Origin: Desulfosporosinus sp. UBA4726
GTDB taxonomy: Bacteria > Bacillota > Desulfitobacteriia > Desulfitobacteriales > Desulfitobacteriaceae
NCBI GenBank assembly: GCA_002404215.1
Contig: DHJG01000006.1
Span: 23,997 to 31,229, forward strand
Length of the DNA stretch: 7,233 nucleotides
Direction: 5' to 3'
The position numbers and the translations under genes were made by a program. The notes beneath the pieces are model-generated. The model was given only the letters and a program-made list of their open reading frames with translations, was not told the DNA's origin and ran no database searches. Shown in pieces: positions 6,819 through 7,233 of this stretch. Position 1 is the first letter of the stretch, and every line of letters starts with the position of its first letter.

Positions 6819-6909
6819 TTTTGCTCCTCACCTCACAATTTAATATAACGTTTCCTAAGTACAGTGTATTCTCTTAAGACCACCTCCGTAGACCCTTCTT
6901 GGTTGTAAT

Positions 6910-6935
6910 AGGTTTATGTCTTAGGTTTGTGTCTT
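6910..6935. repeat. tandem 13-bp direct repeat upstream of the operon
   Basis: Plus strand aggtttatgtctt (6910-6922) is followed directly by aggtttgtgtctt (6923-6935), 12 of 13 bases identical. A degenerate third copy, gtttgtgt, lies at 6946-6953, 21 bases from the same core in the second copy. Lying about 90-130 bases upstream of the first gene, these could be an operator for an activator, but no known consensus is recognised. Confidence 0.6.
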
Positions 6936-6982
6936 CTCTAGAAAAGTTTGTGTACGCATGTCGATAGGCTGAACTCAAGTGG

Positions 6983-7015
6983 CCAACCCCCTCCCTAGGG
7001 GGGGTGGTGTTTTTC
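6983..7015 (+). terminator. intrinsic terminator-like hairpin, plus strand
   Basis: Plus strand ccaacccccT pairs with GggggggTgg across a ccc-ta loop: about eight Watson-Crick pairs plus a G-T wobble, with one A-G mismatch, followed by tgtttttctt. This is the form of a Rho-independent terminator for plus-strand transcription. No plus-strand protein gene precedes it in the window. Read on the minus strand there is no T-run after the stem. Confidence 0.5.
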
Positions 7016-7119
7016 TTATAGGATACATCTAAACAATAGATAGGTCAATAGGTTTTCACGATATTGTTATGAGTTCTTTATATGATAAAAACAACCCTAC
7101 CTCAATTTTATTTTTGTAC

Positions 7120-7125
7120 TATAAT
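7120..7125 (+). promoter_or_regulatory. candidate -10 element for the plus-strand gene
   Basis: A perfect TATAAT, 32 bases before the ATG at 7158, in AT-rich sequence. No good TTGACA-like -35 is found 16-18 bases upstream, so either a regulator is needed or this is only a partial match. Confidence 0.4.
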
Positions 7126-7157
7126 GAAAGAGCGAATAGATTGAAGGGGTGATAATT

Positions 7158-7233
7158 ATGGGTTTGTCGAAATTATCTAAAGACGATTTAACACGACGCC
7201 TACAAAGATTGTCCGAGGAACTTGAAGAGTTGG
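7158..7233 (+). CDS. N-terminus of unknown protein (partial)
   Basis: The frame opens with ATG at 7158, preceded by GAAGGGGTGAT, a reasonable ribosome binding site with a spacer of about 7 bases. It is open for 25 residues to the window end. The visible sequence (MGLSKLSKDDLTRRL, then LSEELEEL) is charged and leucine-rich, suggesting a helical or coiled-coil N-terminus. I do not recognise the family. It is divergent from the respiratory operon, so it may be unrelated, or it may be a regulator. Too little is visible to say. Confidence 0.6.
   Translation, partial: MGLSKLSKDDLTRRLQRLSEELEEL

Larger units (their letters stand above)
6819..7157. other. divergent intergenic region (339 bases)
   Basis: Regulatory space between the minus-strand operon and the plus-strand gene. 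On the minus strand a weak candidate promoter has TATATT at 6847-6842 and AATACA at 6870-6865, 17 bases apart. The -10 is good and the -35 poor, which would suit an activator-dependent promoter. A GGAGGTGG at about 6881-6888 (minus strand) has no start codon at a usable distance. The region also holds a 13-bp tandem repeat and a GC-rich hairpin, listed separately. No protein-coding ORF with a convincing start was seen. Confidence 0.5.

Noticed and set aside
6966..6986. Sigma-54 promoter on the minus strand (TGGCC ... GC)
   Set aside because: The GG and GC elements are 13 bases apart rather than the required 10.
6983..7015. T-box or other riboswitch leader
   Set aside because: No T-box sequence (AGGGTGGNACCGCG) or other recognisable riboswitch core is present; only a simple hairpin and T-run are seen.
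1..7233. CRISPR arrays, tRNA or rRNA genes, insertion sequences
   Set aside because: No repeat-spacer pattern, no tRNA-like cloverleaf or CCA end, no transposase-like protein and no terminal inverted repeats were seen.

Overview
The window looks like part of a Gram-positive anaerobe genome, most likely a Desulfosporosinus/Desulfitobacterium-type Peptococcaceae (Clostridia). That is an inference from strong AGGAGG ribosome binding sites, frequent GTG/TTG starts, moderate GC, and a Rieske/cytochrome b pair beside molybdopterin respiratory genes. No marker gene fixes the genus.

Layout: nearly everything lies on the minus strand as one tightly packed operon read from about 6.82 kb down to base 1. 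In order of transcription it encodes a membrane-anchored triheme cytochrome c (6818-5916), a YeeE/YedE half-transporter (5926-5396), a second YeeE/YedE half-transporter (5394-4825), a Tat-exported molybdopterin oxidoreductase of the PsrA/PhsA type (4787-2574), a four-cluster ferredoxin subunit (2555-1980), an NrfD/PsrC membrane subunit (1863-967), a Rieske protein (925-473) and the N-terminal part of a cytochrome b that runs off the window (476-1). A divergent gene of unknown function begins at 7158 on the plus strand and is cut by the window end. The 339-base region between them holds a tandem 13-bp repeat and a plus-strand terminator-like hairpin.

The main discovery candidate is the second YeeE/YedE gene. 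A simple ORF call splits it into two pieces at an in-frame TGA (5115-5113). That TGA falls exactly where the neighbouring paralogue has its conserved AGGC cysteine. Directly downstream is an 8-bp hairpin with a GGU loop, at the same distance from the UGA as in E. coli fdhF (recalled, not searched). I read the gene as one 189-residue selenoprotein with selenocysteine at position 94.

Working model (inference): the two YeeE/YedE halves form a channel or carrier for thiosulfate or a related sulfur (or selenium) species, with a selenolate at the permeation site. The Mo enzyme with its FeS and NrfD subunits reduces (or oxidises) a sulfur compound outside the membrane. The Rieske/cytochrome b pair and the triheme cytochrome c connect it to the menaquinone pool. 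The substrate cannot be determined from sequence alone.
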